Assembly: GCF_002214365.1 (NCBI RefSeq)
Contig: NZ_CP014854.1
Span: forward strand, 1,550,001-1,614,000
Length of the DNA: 64,000 nucleotides
From: Thermococcus celer Vu 13 = JCM 8558
GTDB taxonomy: Archaea; Methanobacteriota_B; Thermococci; Thermococcales; Thermococcaceae
Reading direction: 5' to 3'
The number at the start of each line of letters is the position of its first letter. Positions within the stretch are counted from its first letter, which is position 1. Position numbers and translations under genes: made by a program. This document shows positions 26,847 to 35,482 of the stretch, piece after piece. The notes beneath the pieces are model-generated. The model made no database searches. It had not been told where the DNA came from and worked only from the letters and a program-made list of their open reading frames with translations.

Positions 26847-27866
26847 ATGACGGTTGTAATCAACATGCGGGACGGGGTGGACGAGGAGAAGATAAGGATA
26901 GCCGCGAGGTTCATACTTCGGGGAGAGCTCGTTGCGTTTCCAACCGAAACGGTGTACGGCCTCGGCGCGGATGCGCTCAACGAAAAAGCGGTTAGAAAAA
27001 TCTTCGAGGCCAAGAAAAGACCAGCGGACAACCCGCTGATAATCCACATAGCGAGATTGGACGACCTCGAGAGGATCGCCCGGGAGGTACCGCCGGAGGC
27101 GAGGCTATTGGCCGAGAGGTTCTGGCCCGGACCTTTAACCCTCGTTCTGCCGAAGGGGGAAGACGTTCCGGACGTCACCACCGGCGGCCTCGACACGGTC
27201 GCGGTTAGAATGCCCGCCCACCCGATAGCTCTCTCCCTGATAAGGGCCAGCACCCCGATAGCGGCACCCTCGGCGAACGTGAGCGGGAAGCCCAGCCCGA
27301 CGCTGGCGGAGCACGTGGTGGACGACTTCTACGGGCGGATAGCGTGCATAATAGACGGGGGTGAAACCGAGATAGGCGTTGAGTCGACCGTCCTTGATCT
27401 GAGCTCGGAGAGGCCGACGCTGCTGAGGCCCGGAGGTCTCCCACTGGAGGAGATAGAGAAGGTCGTAGGAGGGGTGGAGGTGCACCCCGCGGTTGAAGGG
27501 AAGCCCGTTGACGTGGCCCGCTCACCGGGCATGAAGTACAGGCATTACTCCCCCAGCGCCCAGGTTGTGGTGGTTGAAGGGGCGAGGGAGAAGGTGAGGC
27601 GAAAGATAGGGGAACTCGTTGAGGAGTACCGTTCAAAGGGCCTGCGCGTCGGCGTCATGGCCACGGAGACCCACGATGCCGACGAGTTCTTCCACCTCGG
27701 TAAGACGGAGAGGGAAGTGGCCAGAAACCTGTTCAAGGCCCTCAGGGAGCTTGATAAGCGCGGGGTGGACGTGATAATCGCGGAGGGGGTTGAGGAGAGG
27801 GGCCTCGGCCTCGCAGTTATGAACCGGCTGAAGAAGGCGGCCGGGTACAGGATAGTTCGGGCATAG
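26847..27866 (+). CDS. sua5: Threonylcarbamoyl-AMP synthase, Sua5 type
   Basis: Makes threonylcarbamoyl-AMP from threonine, bicarbonate and ATP for tRNA t6A37. 339 residues, the long Sua5 form: the YrdC domain with FPTETVYGLGADALNEKAV, AKKRPADNPLIIHIA, PGPLTLVLPKGEDVP and APSANVSGKPSPT; a linker with SPGMKYRHYSP; and a C-terminal Sua5 domain (GLRVGVMATETHDADEFF). All strand and KxR motifs used for substrate binding are visible. ATG 26847 follows GGGTGAGAGG. KEOPS partners are not in this window. Confidence 0.95.
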   Translation: MTVVINMRDGVDEEKIRIAARFILRGELVAFPTETVYGLGADALNEKAVRKIFEAKKRPADNPLIIHIARLDDLERIAREVPPEARLLAERFWPGPLTLVLPKGEDVPDVTTGGLDTVAVRMPAHPIALSLIRASTPIAAPSANVSGKPSPTLAEHVVDDFYGRIACIIDGGETEIGVESTVLDLSSERPTLLRPGGLPLEEIEKVVGGVEVHPAVEGKPVDVARSPGMKYRHYSPSAQVVVVEGAREKVRRKIGELVEEYRSKGLRVGVMATETHDADEFFHLGKTEREVARNLFKALRELDKRGVDVIIAEGVEERGLGLAVMNRLKKAAGYRIVRA

Positions 27867-27937
27867 ACAACGCTTAAATATCCCGGGCCCCTAAAGTTGG
27901 TAAGGAATCCTGACTCGAATCATGTGGGGTGGGAAAT

Positions 27938-29119
27938 TTGTCACCGGACATAGGCCTGGAGGGGCCGGAGGAGCTTGAGGAGCTTGCCTTCAGGAAGATT
28001 AACGAAGGAAAAGTTAAGGACGGTCTTAAACTGGTTCTTCGCGCCGCAAGGGGTTATGAGAGAGAGGGTAAAATTCGGGACGCCGCGAGACTGTATAAAT
28101 ACCTCGGGTACCTTCTACTTGAAAAGACAAACGACGTTGACAAGGCCCGGCCGCCTCTCCTCAAGGCCGCCTACCTGTACATCGACCTCATAGAAGAGCA
28201 CGTGTCCCGCCCGGAGGTTGACATCGATGTCCTCGATGAGTACTGCTCGAACGTTCTCGAGGTTTTTGTTACACTCAACGACAAGGGGAACCTGATGAAA
28301 TACACAAAGGAGTTCGCGGGTATTTACGAGGACCTCGGCGATTCCTACAGGGAAAACGAGGACATCCCAATGGCCATAAGGGCCTATGAGTCCGCGTACC
28401 GTTATTACCGGGCCATAAACGATATCGAGTCGTACAGAAGGCTCGCCGAGACGTTGATAAGCCTCTACGGCAGGGTCGCGGAGACCAAGCTGGAGAACAA
28501 CGACCTCCTGGGGGCCGCGGAGGCCTTTTATCGGCTCGCCAGTTTCATTCACACGATATTCGGTTACGATGTTCACTTCATCGAGATGATGGACACAGCT
28601 GCTAAAAACTTCGAGAAGGCCAGCAAGATCTTCTACTCTCAGGGAGACCTTGACGGGACAACCAGTGCCCTCGTGAAGGCCCAGTACGCCTATCTCCTCT
28701 CCAAGAACTTCGGCAGGGCCAAGTTAATCGGCCTCAACACCACGAGGATGCTCTACCAGGTGGTGAGCTCCTACAGGGCCAGGGGGGACGATGAGAAAAC
28801 GGCGGAGAAGCTCATGGAACTCGCGGAGGCCCTCATCGGGATAGGAAAACTGGAGGATGCCATGAAGGCATACAAGAGCGTTCTGGACATCAAGAGCGGC
28901 CTGAGGTTCCGCGTCAGGGTGCGCGGCGCGGTTCTCAAATATTACGCCGCCACAAAAGAGTCGGAGAAGGTTCTGGAGGATGTAGAGGCCATCGAGTACT
29001 ACCTCTCCAGGAAAGCCTACCCACGGGGGCTTGAGCTGGCGGAAAACACCATGCTGAGAGCTGGACTCGAGGAGGCCCTGGAGAAAATTCACGAGGCCGA
29101 GGGAATATACCAGCCTTAA
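27938..29119 (+). CDS. TPR-like repeat protein
   Basis: A 393-residue all-helical protein with tetratricopeptide-like repeats: DAARLYKYLGYLLLEKT, DIPMAIRAYESAYRYYRAI, NDLLGAAEAFYRLASFIH, and KLEDAMKAYKSVLDI near the C-terminus. No catalytic domain or membrane segment is visible, so it is likely a scaffold or adaptor, as SNAP-like repeat proteins are. I place the start at TTG 27938 (GGTGG at 5 bases) rather than GTG 27929; both are plausible. TTAAATA at 27874-27880 is the probable TATA. No neighbour suggests a partner. Confidence 0.8.
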   Translation: MSPDIGLEGPEELEELAFRKINEGKVKDGLKLVLRAARGYEREGKIRDAARLYKYLGYLLLEKTNDVDKARPPLLKAAYLYIDLIEEHVSRPEVDIDVLDEYCSNVLEVFVTLNDKGNLMKYTKEFAGIYEDLGDSYRENEDIPMAIRAYESAYRYYRAINDIESYRRLAETLISLYGRVAETKLENNDLLGAAEAFYRLASFIHTIFGYDVHFIEMMDTAAKNFEKASKIFYSQGDLDGTTSALVKAQYAYLLSKNFGRAKLIGLNTTRMLYQVVSSYRARGDDEKTAEKLMELAEALIGIGKLEDAMKAYKSVLDIKSGLRFRVRVRGAVLKYYAATKESEKVLEDVEAIEYYLSRKAYPRGLELAENTMLRAGLEEALEKIHEAEGIYQP

Positions 29120-29147
29120 AACAATGAAATAAATGACCTGTGGAGGT

Positions 29148-29570
29148 TCACTGCCTCCTTACCTCGACCCTCGGAAGCGGCACGTGGTAGGGAAGGCGCA
29201 TCTCCTTGGCCATCATCATGAGAACCGGCGAGATCTCCTTGGTTATGAAGTTGACGACCTCCGCGAAGGTCATGGAGTCCATCTTTTTCTCCTCTTCCCA
29301 TAGGTTGAGTATCTCGTCGATCTTCTCCTTCTGTGGGGGCAGGTAGAGTATCGCCCCCTCAATCGCACCCTGGGCGATCTTGGGGTTGTAGTCGATCTCG
29401 TACCTGAAGAGTATCTCTATTCCGTTTATCTTCCCCGTGGGAGTGCGCATCTCCCCGAGGCGCATCTCCTTCACTTTGGGGGAGAGTTTTACCTCTATCT
29501 GGCCCTGAGGCACCGCGAGGGTAACCTTCTCGAGCTCTATCTTCGTCACGTTGAATCCAAGGACGGGCAT
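29148..29570 (-). CDS. Conserved hypothetical protein, SecB-like pattern
   Basis: A 140-residue protein, MPVLGFNVTKIELEKVTLAV. It has alternating beta strands followed by a long C-terminal helix (LNLWEEEKKMDSMTFAEVVNFITKE). The strand pattern and the segment RYEIDYNPKIAQGAIEGAILYLPP remind me of archaeal SecB-like proteins such as MJ0357, but I cannot verify this. ATG 29570 follows GGTGGTGA at good spacing; the GTG at 29582 is less likely. Function is unassigned. It converges with the TPR protein gene. Confidence 0.65.
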   Translation of the reverse strand: MPVLGFNVTKIELEKVTLAVPQGQIEVKLSPKVKEMRLGEMRTPTGKINGIEILFRYEIDYNPKIAQGAIEGAILYLPPQKEKIDEILNLWEEEKKMDSMTFAEVVNFITKEISPVLMMMAKEMRLPYHVPLPRVEVRRQ

Positions 29571-29651
29571 CTCTTTCACCACCCGAAACTGGTTAAGGCC
29601 ATATAAAACGCTATCGGTAGGGCTTTAAAAGTTCCGGTTAAACCTATCTCG

Positions 29652-30356
29652 ATGCCAAGGGAAAAGGTCGTTCGGATCTGGGACGAGAGGGAAGTAATCT
29701 ATTCGCCGAAGAGGTGGCGCTACCTCAGGGAAAAGCGGGAGAAAGCCCTGGGGATAATGGAAAGGCTCGCTCAGTTCGATCCCTGGCTCTACGGTAGCGT
29801 CGCCAGGGGGGACGTTCGGCGGGACAGCGACGTGGACATCTTCATTCCCTACCGGGTTCCCGCCTACCTCATCGAGCTCGCCCTCGAGGGGCTCATCACG
29901 AGACGGAGGATAGTCATGGCGACGCCGTGGCACCTGATCAAGGGCATCATCGAGGTGGACGAGGAGACGACGGTCACGTTCCCGCTGATAGAGCCCACGG
30001 ACAGGGAACTCGAGTTCTACCGCTGGGGCGGGGCGGTTGGCATCAGCGAGGTGAGGGCTAAGAGGCGCGTTCCGGGCGTTAACAAAAAGTTAATCCTCAT
30101 TGTCCCCACCGAGAGAGGACACGTCGAGAGGGAAGTGATTGGGAGGGAGAGCGAGGTGGCGAAAATCCTCGGAGTGAGCGTGGACATCGTCAGGGAACGC
30201 GTCCACGTCCTCACGAGGCGGGACAGCATCGGGAGAACCGGGATATACATCAACGAGGAAGTCCCGGATTGGATGGGCTTCGAGGAGGCGCTGAAGGCCA
30301 TAGCCGACCGCGACCCGAACGTCAGGAGGAAGGTGAGGGAGCGCGGGGGGATTTAG
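29652..30356 (+). CDS. Nucleotidyltransferase-fold protein (pol-beta superfamily)
   Basis: A 234-residue protein with the pol-beta-type nucleotidyltransferase signature GSVARGDVRRDSDVDIFI at about residues 48-65 (GS followed by DxD). The C-terminal part (VAKILGVSVDIVRERVHVLTRRDSIGRTG) resembles a winged helix. Substrate unknown; members transfer nucleotides to RNA, proteins or antibiotics. TTTAAAA at about 29625-29632 is about 25 bases before the ATG and no ribosome site precedes it, so the transcript is probably leaderless. Its stop overlaps the stop of the convergent ATPase gene. Confidence 0.8.
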   Translation: MPREKVVRIWDEREVIYSPKRWRYLREKREKALGIMERLAQFDPWLYGSVARGDVRRDSDVDIFIPYRVPAYLIELALEGLITRRRIVMATPWHLIKGIIEVDEETTVTFPLIEPTDRELEFYRWGGAVGISEVRAKRRVPGVNKKLILIVPTERGHVEREVIGRESEVAKILGVSVDIVRERVHVLTRRDSIGRTGIYINEEVPDWMGFEEALKAIADRDPNVRRKVRERGGI

Positions 30357-31609
30357 CGGAGGAGCCAGTCGTGGAGCGGGACGACCTCTATTGTCCTGCC
30401 CTTCAACGTGATGGTTCCCTCATTGGCGAAGGTCACGAGGGTGAGCTCCTTGGCTTTGATTCTCTTTGTGGCCTCCGCGAGGGCCCTGAGCTCGCGCTCC
30501 CTGTTTAGGGGGTGGAGTTCGTAGCTGACCTGAATCAGCTCGTCCCCAGCCAGGAAATCGACCTCCCAGCCGTCGCCGGGGACGTAAAACAGATCCTCCC
30601 CCGGTTCAAAGCCCCTCCTGAGGAGCTCGACCATTACGAGGTTCTCGATCAGGCGACCCCTGTCCTTCACCCCCAGAACCCTCAGGAGGCCGTTGTCCAC
30701 GAGGTAGGGCTTGAAGCCGAGCAGTTCGGCCTTTTTGTAGGATTTCACGCGGGGCGGAAGGCGGTGGAGGATGAAGGCGTCGCCCAGGTACTCGAGGTAA
30801 TCCCCGATGGTCGTTTTACCGACCGAGATCCCGAGGCTCTTCATCGTTGAGTACGTTCTATTGAGGGTTAGGTGGCTCGAGCGGGCGAGGATCTTAAGGA
30901 GGAGCCTCAGGGCGCGGAGGTTCCGGACCTCCCACCGTTCCACGATATCGCGGTAGATGGCGAGTTCGAGGATTCCCCGAAGAACCTCTGCCCTCATGTG
31001 CGGGTTGAGCACGACCTCTGGATAGCCCCCCCATTCGAGGTACTCGTCGAGGAGGGCCCTGAGTCCCGCCTTCTCCTCACTCGAGAGGTATCTCTTAACC
31101 CGGAATCCCCTCGCCCTCAGGAACTCGGGGAAGGAGAACGGGAAAACGCTGACGGTCACGGAACGTCCCCTGAGCTGGGTCGCTATCTCCTTCGAAAGAA
31201 GCTTTGCGGACGAACCGGAGACGAAGACGCGATGTCCCATATCGAGGAGGTAGCGGACGAAGCGCTCCCACCCCTCAACGACCTGAACCTCGTCGAGGAA
31301 GAGATGAAGTTTCCCACCGCCCATATCCCTTACGATGTCGAGAAGGGTCATCAGGTCCTTGAGGGAAGCTCCGACGAGCCGCGGATCCTCGAGGTTTACG
31401 TAGGCTATATCCTCCTCCCTGACCCCCTCAGATTTGAGTTCCTCCATGAGCTGGCGCATCAGATACGTCTTCCCCGCCCTCCTCGGTCCGATTATCGCCA
31501 CCGCCATCCGGGTGTTGGGAACCTTAACCTCCACCTCGCGCTTTATTCCCTCGAAGGGCAGGGAGCGGTAATCGAGGAGTACTTCGGCCCACGTTCCCCT
31601 TTCGATCAT
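30353..31609 (-). CDS. AAA_14/DUF4143 archaeal ATPase
   Basis: A 418-residue P-loop ATPase of the AAA_14-DUF4143 group that is multi-copy in Thermococcales. Walker A is IIGPRRAGKTYLMRQLMEEL (about residues 40-58), Walker B is LHLFLDEVQVVEGWERF, sensor-like VFVSGSSAKLLSKEIATQLRGR. A winged-helix-like segment (LGISVGKTTIGDYLEYLGDAFIL) is followed by a DUF4143 C-terminus with DNGLLRVLGVKDRG and a restriction-like VDFLAGDELIQVSYEL. ATG 31609 is chosen; the GTG at 31618 would overlap the first operator repeat. Its upstream region is a remarkable 34-bp array, suggesting tight autoregulation. Function is unknown; toxin, mobility or defence roles have been considered for the family. Confidence 0.85.
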   Translation of the reverse strand: MIERGTWAEVLLDYRSLPFEGIKREVEVKVPNTRMAVAIIGPRRAGKTYLMRQLMEELKSEGVREEDIAYVNLEDPRLVGASLKDLMTLLDIVRDMGGGKLHLFLDEVQVVEGWERFVRYLLDMGHRVFVSGSSAKLLSKEIATQLRGRSVTVSVFPFSFPEFLRARGFRVKRYLSSEEKAGLRALLDEYLEWGGYPEVVLNPHMRAEVLRGILELAIYRDIVERWEVRNLRALRLLLKILARSSHLTLNRTYSTMKSLGISVGKTTIGDYLEYLGDAFILHRLPPRVKSYKKAELLGFKPYLVDNGLLRVLGVKDRGRLIENLVMVELLRRGFEPGEDLFYVPGDGWEVDFLAGDELIQVSYELHPLNRERELRALAEATKRIKAKELTLVTFANEGTITLKGRTIEVVPLHDWLLR

Positions 31610-31618
31610 CGCAATCAC

Positions 31619-31736
31619 GGACTACGTATGGTTCATTACCTTATAAATATTTGGACTATACATAGTCCATTTTTTTATAAACCAACGGACTACAAGTAGT
31701 TCACTCCTTTATAAACTCACGGACTGCATACGGTAC
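31619..31736 (-). repeat. 34-bp tandem operator/TATA array upstream of the DUF4143 ATPase
   Basis: Four 16-bp palindromic elements begin exactly 34 bases apart at 31619, 31653, 31687 and 31721. Copy 2 is a perfect palindrome (GGACTAT AC ATAGTCC); copy 3 has one mismatch; copies 1 and 4 are more diverged but start GGACT. Each of the three 18-base gaps contains TTTATAA read on the minus strand. Relative to the ATPase gene the order is operator, TATA, operator, TATA, operator, TATA, operator, ATG, so each TATA places initiation inside the next palindrome. This looks like serial promoter-operator units, not a CRISPR. Confidence 0.85.
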
Positions 31737-31771
31737 AAGAACTCGGAAGCTCAAAAGAGGAGGGGAAGGAG

Positions 31772-33139
31772 TCAATCCGCGCAGCAGCGCTCCTTCATGT
31801 TCGCCGGCAGTATCTCCTTGAAGCCCGTGTACTTCCACAGAACCTTCGGGAGCTTTACGATACCTTCCTCCGTCTGGAAGTTCTCGAGTATCGCCACAAT
31901 GGCCCTTGAGGTGGCTATGGCCGTCGAGTTGAGCGTGTGGACGAACTTCGGCTTCTCGTTCGTCCTGTCGCGGTAGCGGATGTTCAGGCGCCTCGCCTGC
32001 CACTCCGTGCAGTTGCTCGCGCTCACGACCTCCCTGAACTTGCCCTGACCCGCCATCCAGGCCTCGATGTCGTACTTCTTTGCCGCGACGTAGCCGAGGT
32101 CGCCGGTGCAGATGTTGACGACCCTGTATGGGATCTCAAGCTCCCGGAATATCTCCTCTGCGTTGGCTATTATCCTCTCGTGCCACTCCCAGCTCTCCTC
32201 GGGGCGGGAGTACACGAACTGCTCGACCTTGTGGAACTGGTGGACGCGGAAGATTCCCTTGGTGTCCTTTCCGGCGGTCCCGGCCTCCTTCCTGAAGCAG
32301 GGGCTCACGCCGACGTAGAGGAGCGGCAGGTCCTTTCCATCGAGTATCTCGTTGGCGTGAAGTCCCGCGAGCGGGTGCTCGGCCGTCGGGATGAGGTAGA
32401 GGTCCTCCCCCTCGACCTTGTAGATGACGTCCTCGAAGTCGTCGAAGCTCGTGACGCCCTCCTCCACGAACCTGCGCACCATGTAGGGGGGAACGACGGG
32501 GGTAAAGCCCTTCTCAATGAGCCTGTCGAGGGCGAAGCGGATCAGGGCCAGGTCGAGGATGACGAGCTCGTTCATGAGGTAGTAGAAGCGCGCCCCGCTG
32601 ACCTTCGCGGCCCTCTCGAGGTCCGCCCCCTTCAAAAGCTCAAGCATGTCAACGTGGAGCCTCGGTTTCCAGCTCAGGAGCTCGTAATCCATCTTCCCGA
32701 GGCTCTGCTCCTTGAAGCTCTCGAGGAAGCCCTCCCAGACCTTAGCTTTCCCCCAGAACCTTACCGGGACGTTCTCGGTGTCGTCCTTGCCCACGGGAAC
32801 GCTCTCGTGGGTGATGTTCGGTAACCGCCAGAGGTAGTAGTCTATCCTCTTCCTCAGCTCATCTACTTCCCTCTCGAGCGCCTCTATTCCCCTAACTATC
32901 TCGTTGCTCCTCGCGAGGAGGTCGTCTATCGGCTCTCCGGCCTTCTTGCGCTTGCCTATCTGAACGGCGAGCTGGTTGCGCTCCTTCCTAAGCTGATTGA
33001 TTTTCTTCAGGTTCTCGCGCCACTTCGCATCGAGCTCCAGAATCTCGTCCACCCATTTGAGCTTCTCTATTTCGCCTCTCTTTATGAGGTCGCCCTTTAC
33101 GAGGTCAGGATTTTCGCGGATGAGCTTTATGTCCAGCAT
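31772..33139 (-). CDS. serS: Seryl-tRNA synthetase
   Basis: Class II synthetase charging tRNA-Ser (and tRNA-Sec where present). 455 residues of the canonical bacterial/eukaryal type, not the methanogen type: N-terminal MLDIKLIRENPDLVKGDLI leads into the antiparallel coiled-coil arm (ELDAKWRENLKKINQLRKER to DELRKRIDYYLWRLPN) and then the catalytic core with LIPTAEHPLAG, FRKEAGTAGKDTKGIFRVHQF (motif 2) and VVSASNCTEWQARRLNIRYR (motif 3). ATG 33139 has a GGGTGTTGAAG ribosome site. The C-terminus MKERCCAD carries a Cys pair. Confidence 0.97.
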   Translation of the reverse strand: MLDIKLIRENPDLVKGDLIKRGEIEKLKWVDEILELDAKWRENLKKINQLRKERNQLAVQIGKRKKAGEPIDDLLARSNEIVRGIEALEREVDELRKRIDYYLWRLPNITHESVPVGKDDTENVPVRFWGKAKVWEGFLESFKEQSLGKMDYELLSWKPRLHVDMLELLKGADLERAAKVSGARFYYLMNELVILDLALIRFALDRLIEKGFTPVVPPYMVRRFVEEGVTSFDDFEDVIYKVEGEDLYLIPTAEHPLAGLHANEILDGKDLPLLYVGVSPCFRKEAGTAGKDTKGIFRVHQFHKVEQFVYSRPEESWEWHERIIANAEEIFRELEIPYRVVNICTGDLGYVAAKKYDIEAWMAGQGKFREVVSASNCTEWQARRLNIRYRDRTNEKPKFVHTLNSTAIATSRAIVAILENFQTEEGIVKLPKVLWKYTGFKEILPANMKERCCAD

Positions 33140-33212
33140 CTTCAACACCCGAGGAAAGAAGGTTCAGGAGTTTAAAAAAGGTTTTGATGGGGGTTTTGGA
33201 AGGACGACGAGA

Positions 33213-34415
33213 TCAACCGAAGAAGGTGACCTCGACCTCCTCGTCCGCCTCGAGTATCTCCACGTTCTCGGGAACCTCGATGAAGCCGTCCGCGTCGACG
33301 AAGCTCGTTACCGCCCCGCTCCCCTTAAGGATGGGAACCGCCTTCTCGCCCTCTATCCTGACGGGCAGGAACTGGCGCCTTCCCTTGACCGAGAAGACCT
33401 TGTGGGCGAGCCTTTTCCTGACCTTCCTGACCTCGCTCTCCCTCCCGAGGAGCCTCCGCAGGAGGGGCGCAACGAGCAACGTGAAGTTGGTCAGACAGCT
33501 CGTCGGGTAACCCGGCAGGCCGAAGATTGGTTTTCCGTTTATCACCCCTATAACCGTCGGCTTGCCGGGCTGGATCGCTATTCCGTGGACCTTAACCTCG
33601 CCGAGCTCATCGATTATTGAGGTGGTGAGGTCCCTTATTCCGCCGCTCGCGCCTCCGCTCAGGAGAACGATGTCGCAGCACTCTATTCCCTTCTCGATGA
33701 GCCCCCTGAGGCTTTCCCGATTGTCCCCCGCGATACCCAGGAAGACGGCCTCCCCGCCGAGCTCCCTGATGGCGTCGGTTATCGCCCTCCCGTTTATGTC
33801 GTATATCTTTCCAGGCCTCAGCACCTCTCCAGGAAGGACGACCTCGTTCCCAGTGCTTATCACGGCAACCTTCGGCCTCCTGAAGACGGGCACCTCCGCC
33901 GTTCCCACCGCCGAGAGGAGCGCCGTGTCCTTGAACGTCAGTCTCGTTCCGCGTTTGAGAATGGTCTTACCCTTTGGAATGTCAGCCCCGGCCTTCATGA
34001 CGCCGAGGGTCGGGTAGGCCGGCTTGTAGATGATGATCTCGTCTCCTTCCCTCTCCACGTCCTCGAACTGGATCACGGCATCCGCGCCCTCAGGCAGGGG
34101 GGCGCCAGTGGAGATGTAAACGCACTCGCCCGGTTTGAGCTCCAGCGAGGGGATATCACCGGCGTTTATCTCCCCCACGACCCTCAACCGCACCGGCTCG
34201 CTCTCGCTCGCCATGAACGTGTCTTCCGCCCTCACCGCGTAGCCGTCGACCTTTGCCCTGTCGAAGGGGGGGACGTCGATGGGGGACGTTACGTCCTCGG
34301 CCAGAACCCGGCCGAGTGCCTCGCTCAACGGAACCACCTCGATCTCGGGTTTCAGCGGGAAAGAGGCTATCACTTCACGGGCTTTCTCGAGGGGAACGAC
34401 CTTCAGGAACGCCAT
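33213..34415 (-). CDS. moeA: Molybdopterin molybdenumtransferase MoeA
   Basis: Inserts Mo (or W in hyperthermophiles) into adenylylated molybdopterin. 400 residues: MAFLKVVPLEKAREVIASF, the domain III start VLAEDVTSPIDVPPFDRAKVDGYAVR, FEDVEREGDEIII, the MoCF-binding core VISTGNEVVLPGEVLRPGKIYDINGRAI and LSGGASGGIRD, and GLPGYPTSCLTNFTLLVAPL near the C-terminus. Thermococcus species rely on tungstopterin oxidoreductases, so the metal in vivo is probably tungsten. ATG 34415 follows GGTGATAGA. Confidence 0.96.
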   Translation of the reverse strand: MAFLKVVPLEKAREVIASFPLKPEIEVVPLSEALGRVLAEDVTSPIDVPPFDRAKVDGYAVRAEDTFMASESEPVRLRVVGEINAGDIPSLELKPGECVYISTGAPLPEGADAVIQFEDVEREGDEIIIYKPAYPTLGVMKAGADIPKGKTILKRGTRLTFKDTALLSAVGTAEVPVFRRPKVAVISTGNEVVLPGEVLRPGKIYDINGRAITDAIRELGGEAVFLGIAGDNRESLRGLIEKGIECCDIVLLSGGASGGIRDLTTSIIDELGEVKVHGIAIQPGKPTVIGVINGKPIFGLPGYPTSCLTNFTLLVAPLLRRLLGRESEVRKVRKRLAHKVFSVKGRRQFLPVRIEGEKAVPILKGSGAVTSFVDADGFIEVPENVEILEADEEVEVTFFG

Positions 34416-34485
34416 TCTATCACCGGAAGAAAATAGAAGACGGTTCTATAAATGGGTTGCGTAAGCGTGGATGTTTACCAAAACC

Positions 34486-34631
34486 TCACCACCCCTCCTC
34501 TTCCTCCCAGTCCCAGTCTTCATCTTCGAGCTCCCACACCTCCTCCTCGAGTTCTTCCTCGAACTCATCCTCTCGTTTCTTTTTCCTGGGGGGCTCCCTC
34601 CCAATCCTCCTGCTCCCCCATAATAGCCCAT
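34486..34631 (-). pseudogene. Small acidic protein gene, apparently frameshifted
   Basis: Non-coding-looking 310 bases between moeA and the RNase H-fold gene hide two overlapping minus-strand frames. Frame 1 begins MGYYGGAGGLGGSPP at ATG 34631. A different frame then reads RKKKREDEFEEELEEEVW and ends WDWEEEEGW, a strongly biased acidic/tryptophan sequence without its own start. One extra C in the six-C run of the SPP codons (about 34584-34589) would fuse them into a protein of about 48 residues. It may be a decayed gene, a sequencing error, or a true frameshift site. No ribosome site is convincing, so confidence is low. Confidence 0.33.
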
Positions 34632-34725
34632 AAACTTTTTTCCAGGGAGTTGGCGGTACCTCCGCCCAGGATCTTTGATTAAACCGGTTGGAAAGGTTTT
34701 TAATTGTGAAGACGTATCGGAAAAC

Positions 34726-35481
34726 ATGAGGGTGGCGATAGTAACGGGCGACGCCCGGGTTTACTACCTGGCGACGAAGGTTCTGAGGGAATACCGCATA
34801 CCCTTTCACAGCCTCAGGGTTGGGGAGAGGATACCCCTCGACGTTGAGGTGGTTCTAACGGGCGAGAAGGATTACGAGAGGGTGGATTTCCCCGTTAAGG
34901 TCGTCGTTAGGGACGAGAACTTCATAGACGAACTCCTGGCCAGACTCGAAGAGAGGGAGAGGTTTAAAAGGGTTTACATAGCCATTGACCCCGGGGAGAG
35001 ACCGGGCCTGAGCGTCGTCGCCGATAACCGTGTGCTTGAGGTTCATCGCCTTAACGACCCGAGGGACGTTGGGGTGATCCTGGAACTGCTGGAGAAGTAC
35101 CCGGGGGCCTGGATCAAGATAGGCCACGGTGCGAGGAGGCAGAGGGCCCTCACCCTGAAGGCCCTCGCGAACCTGCTGGGGTACGATTACCCCGTAATCG
35201 TCGTGAACGAGTCGGGAACCACCCCCAAGGTAGGGGGAACCGAGGTCTCCCGGGTTCAGGACATCGTGGCGGCGATAAACATAGGGCTGCGGGAGGGAAA
35301 GCGGGTCCGTATCGGTGAGCTCATAGAGGAGAGGGAACCCACGAAACGTGAGATAGAGCATATAAAGAGGCGGAGCAGGGAGATAAGTGGTAACATCACC
35401 ATATCATCAAAGCTCGCTCGTGAGGTGGCCCTCGGCAATTTAACGCTCGAAGAGGCCATAAAAAAGCAAAGGAGGGGTTAA
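34726..35481 (+). CDS. Predicted RNase H-fold (RuvC/YqgF-like) protein
   Basis: A 251-residue conserved archaeal protein. N-terminal Rossmann-like [25 protein letters not shown], then an RNase H-like strand pair beginning [21 protein letters not shown] (DPG as in RuvC/YqgF), [18 protein letters not shown] and [15 protein letters not shown], followed by a basic helical tail ([16 protein letters not shown]). I infer a nuclease or nucleic-acid-binding role; catalytic residues are only partly evident. TTTTTAAT at about 34696-34703 places initiation at the ATG, so it is probably leaderless. The stop lies 1 base before cdc48, with a shared ribosome site GGAGGGG. Confidence 0.72.
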   Translation: MRVAIVTGDARVYYLATKVLREYRIPFHSLRVGERIPLDVEVVLTGEKDYERVDFPVKVVVRDENFIDELLARLEERERFKRVYIAIDPGERPGLSVVADNRVLEVHRLNDPRDVGVILELLEKYPGAWIKIGHGARRQRALTLKALANLLGYDYPVIVVNESGTTPKVGGTEVSRVQDIVAAINIGLREGKRVRIGELIEEREPTKREIEHIKRRSREISGNITISSKLAREVALGNLTLEEAIKKQRRG

Positions 35482-35482
35482 G

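Noticed and set aside
31619-31736. Possible second CRISPR array
   Set aside because: The repeated 16-mers are palindromic and degenerate, gaps are only 18 bases and share TATA motifs; not spacer-like.
34452-34682. Proline-rich plus-strand frame opposite the small acidic gene
   Set aside because: It is the reverse of the acidic Glu/Trp codons (GAG/GAA read as CTC/TTC) and has no start signal.
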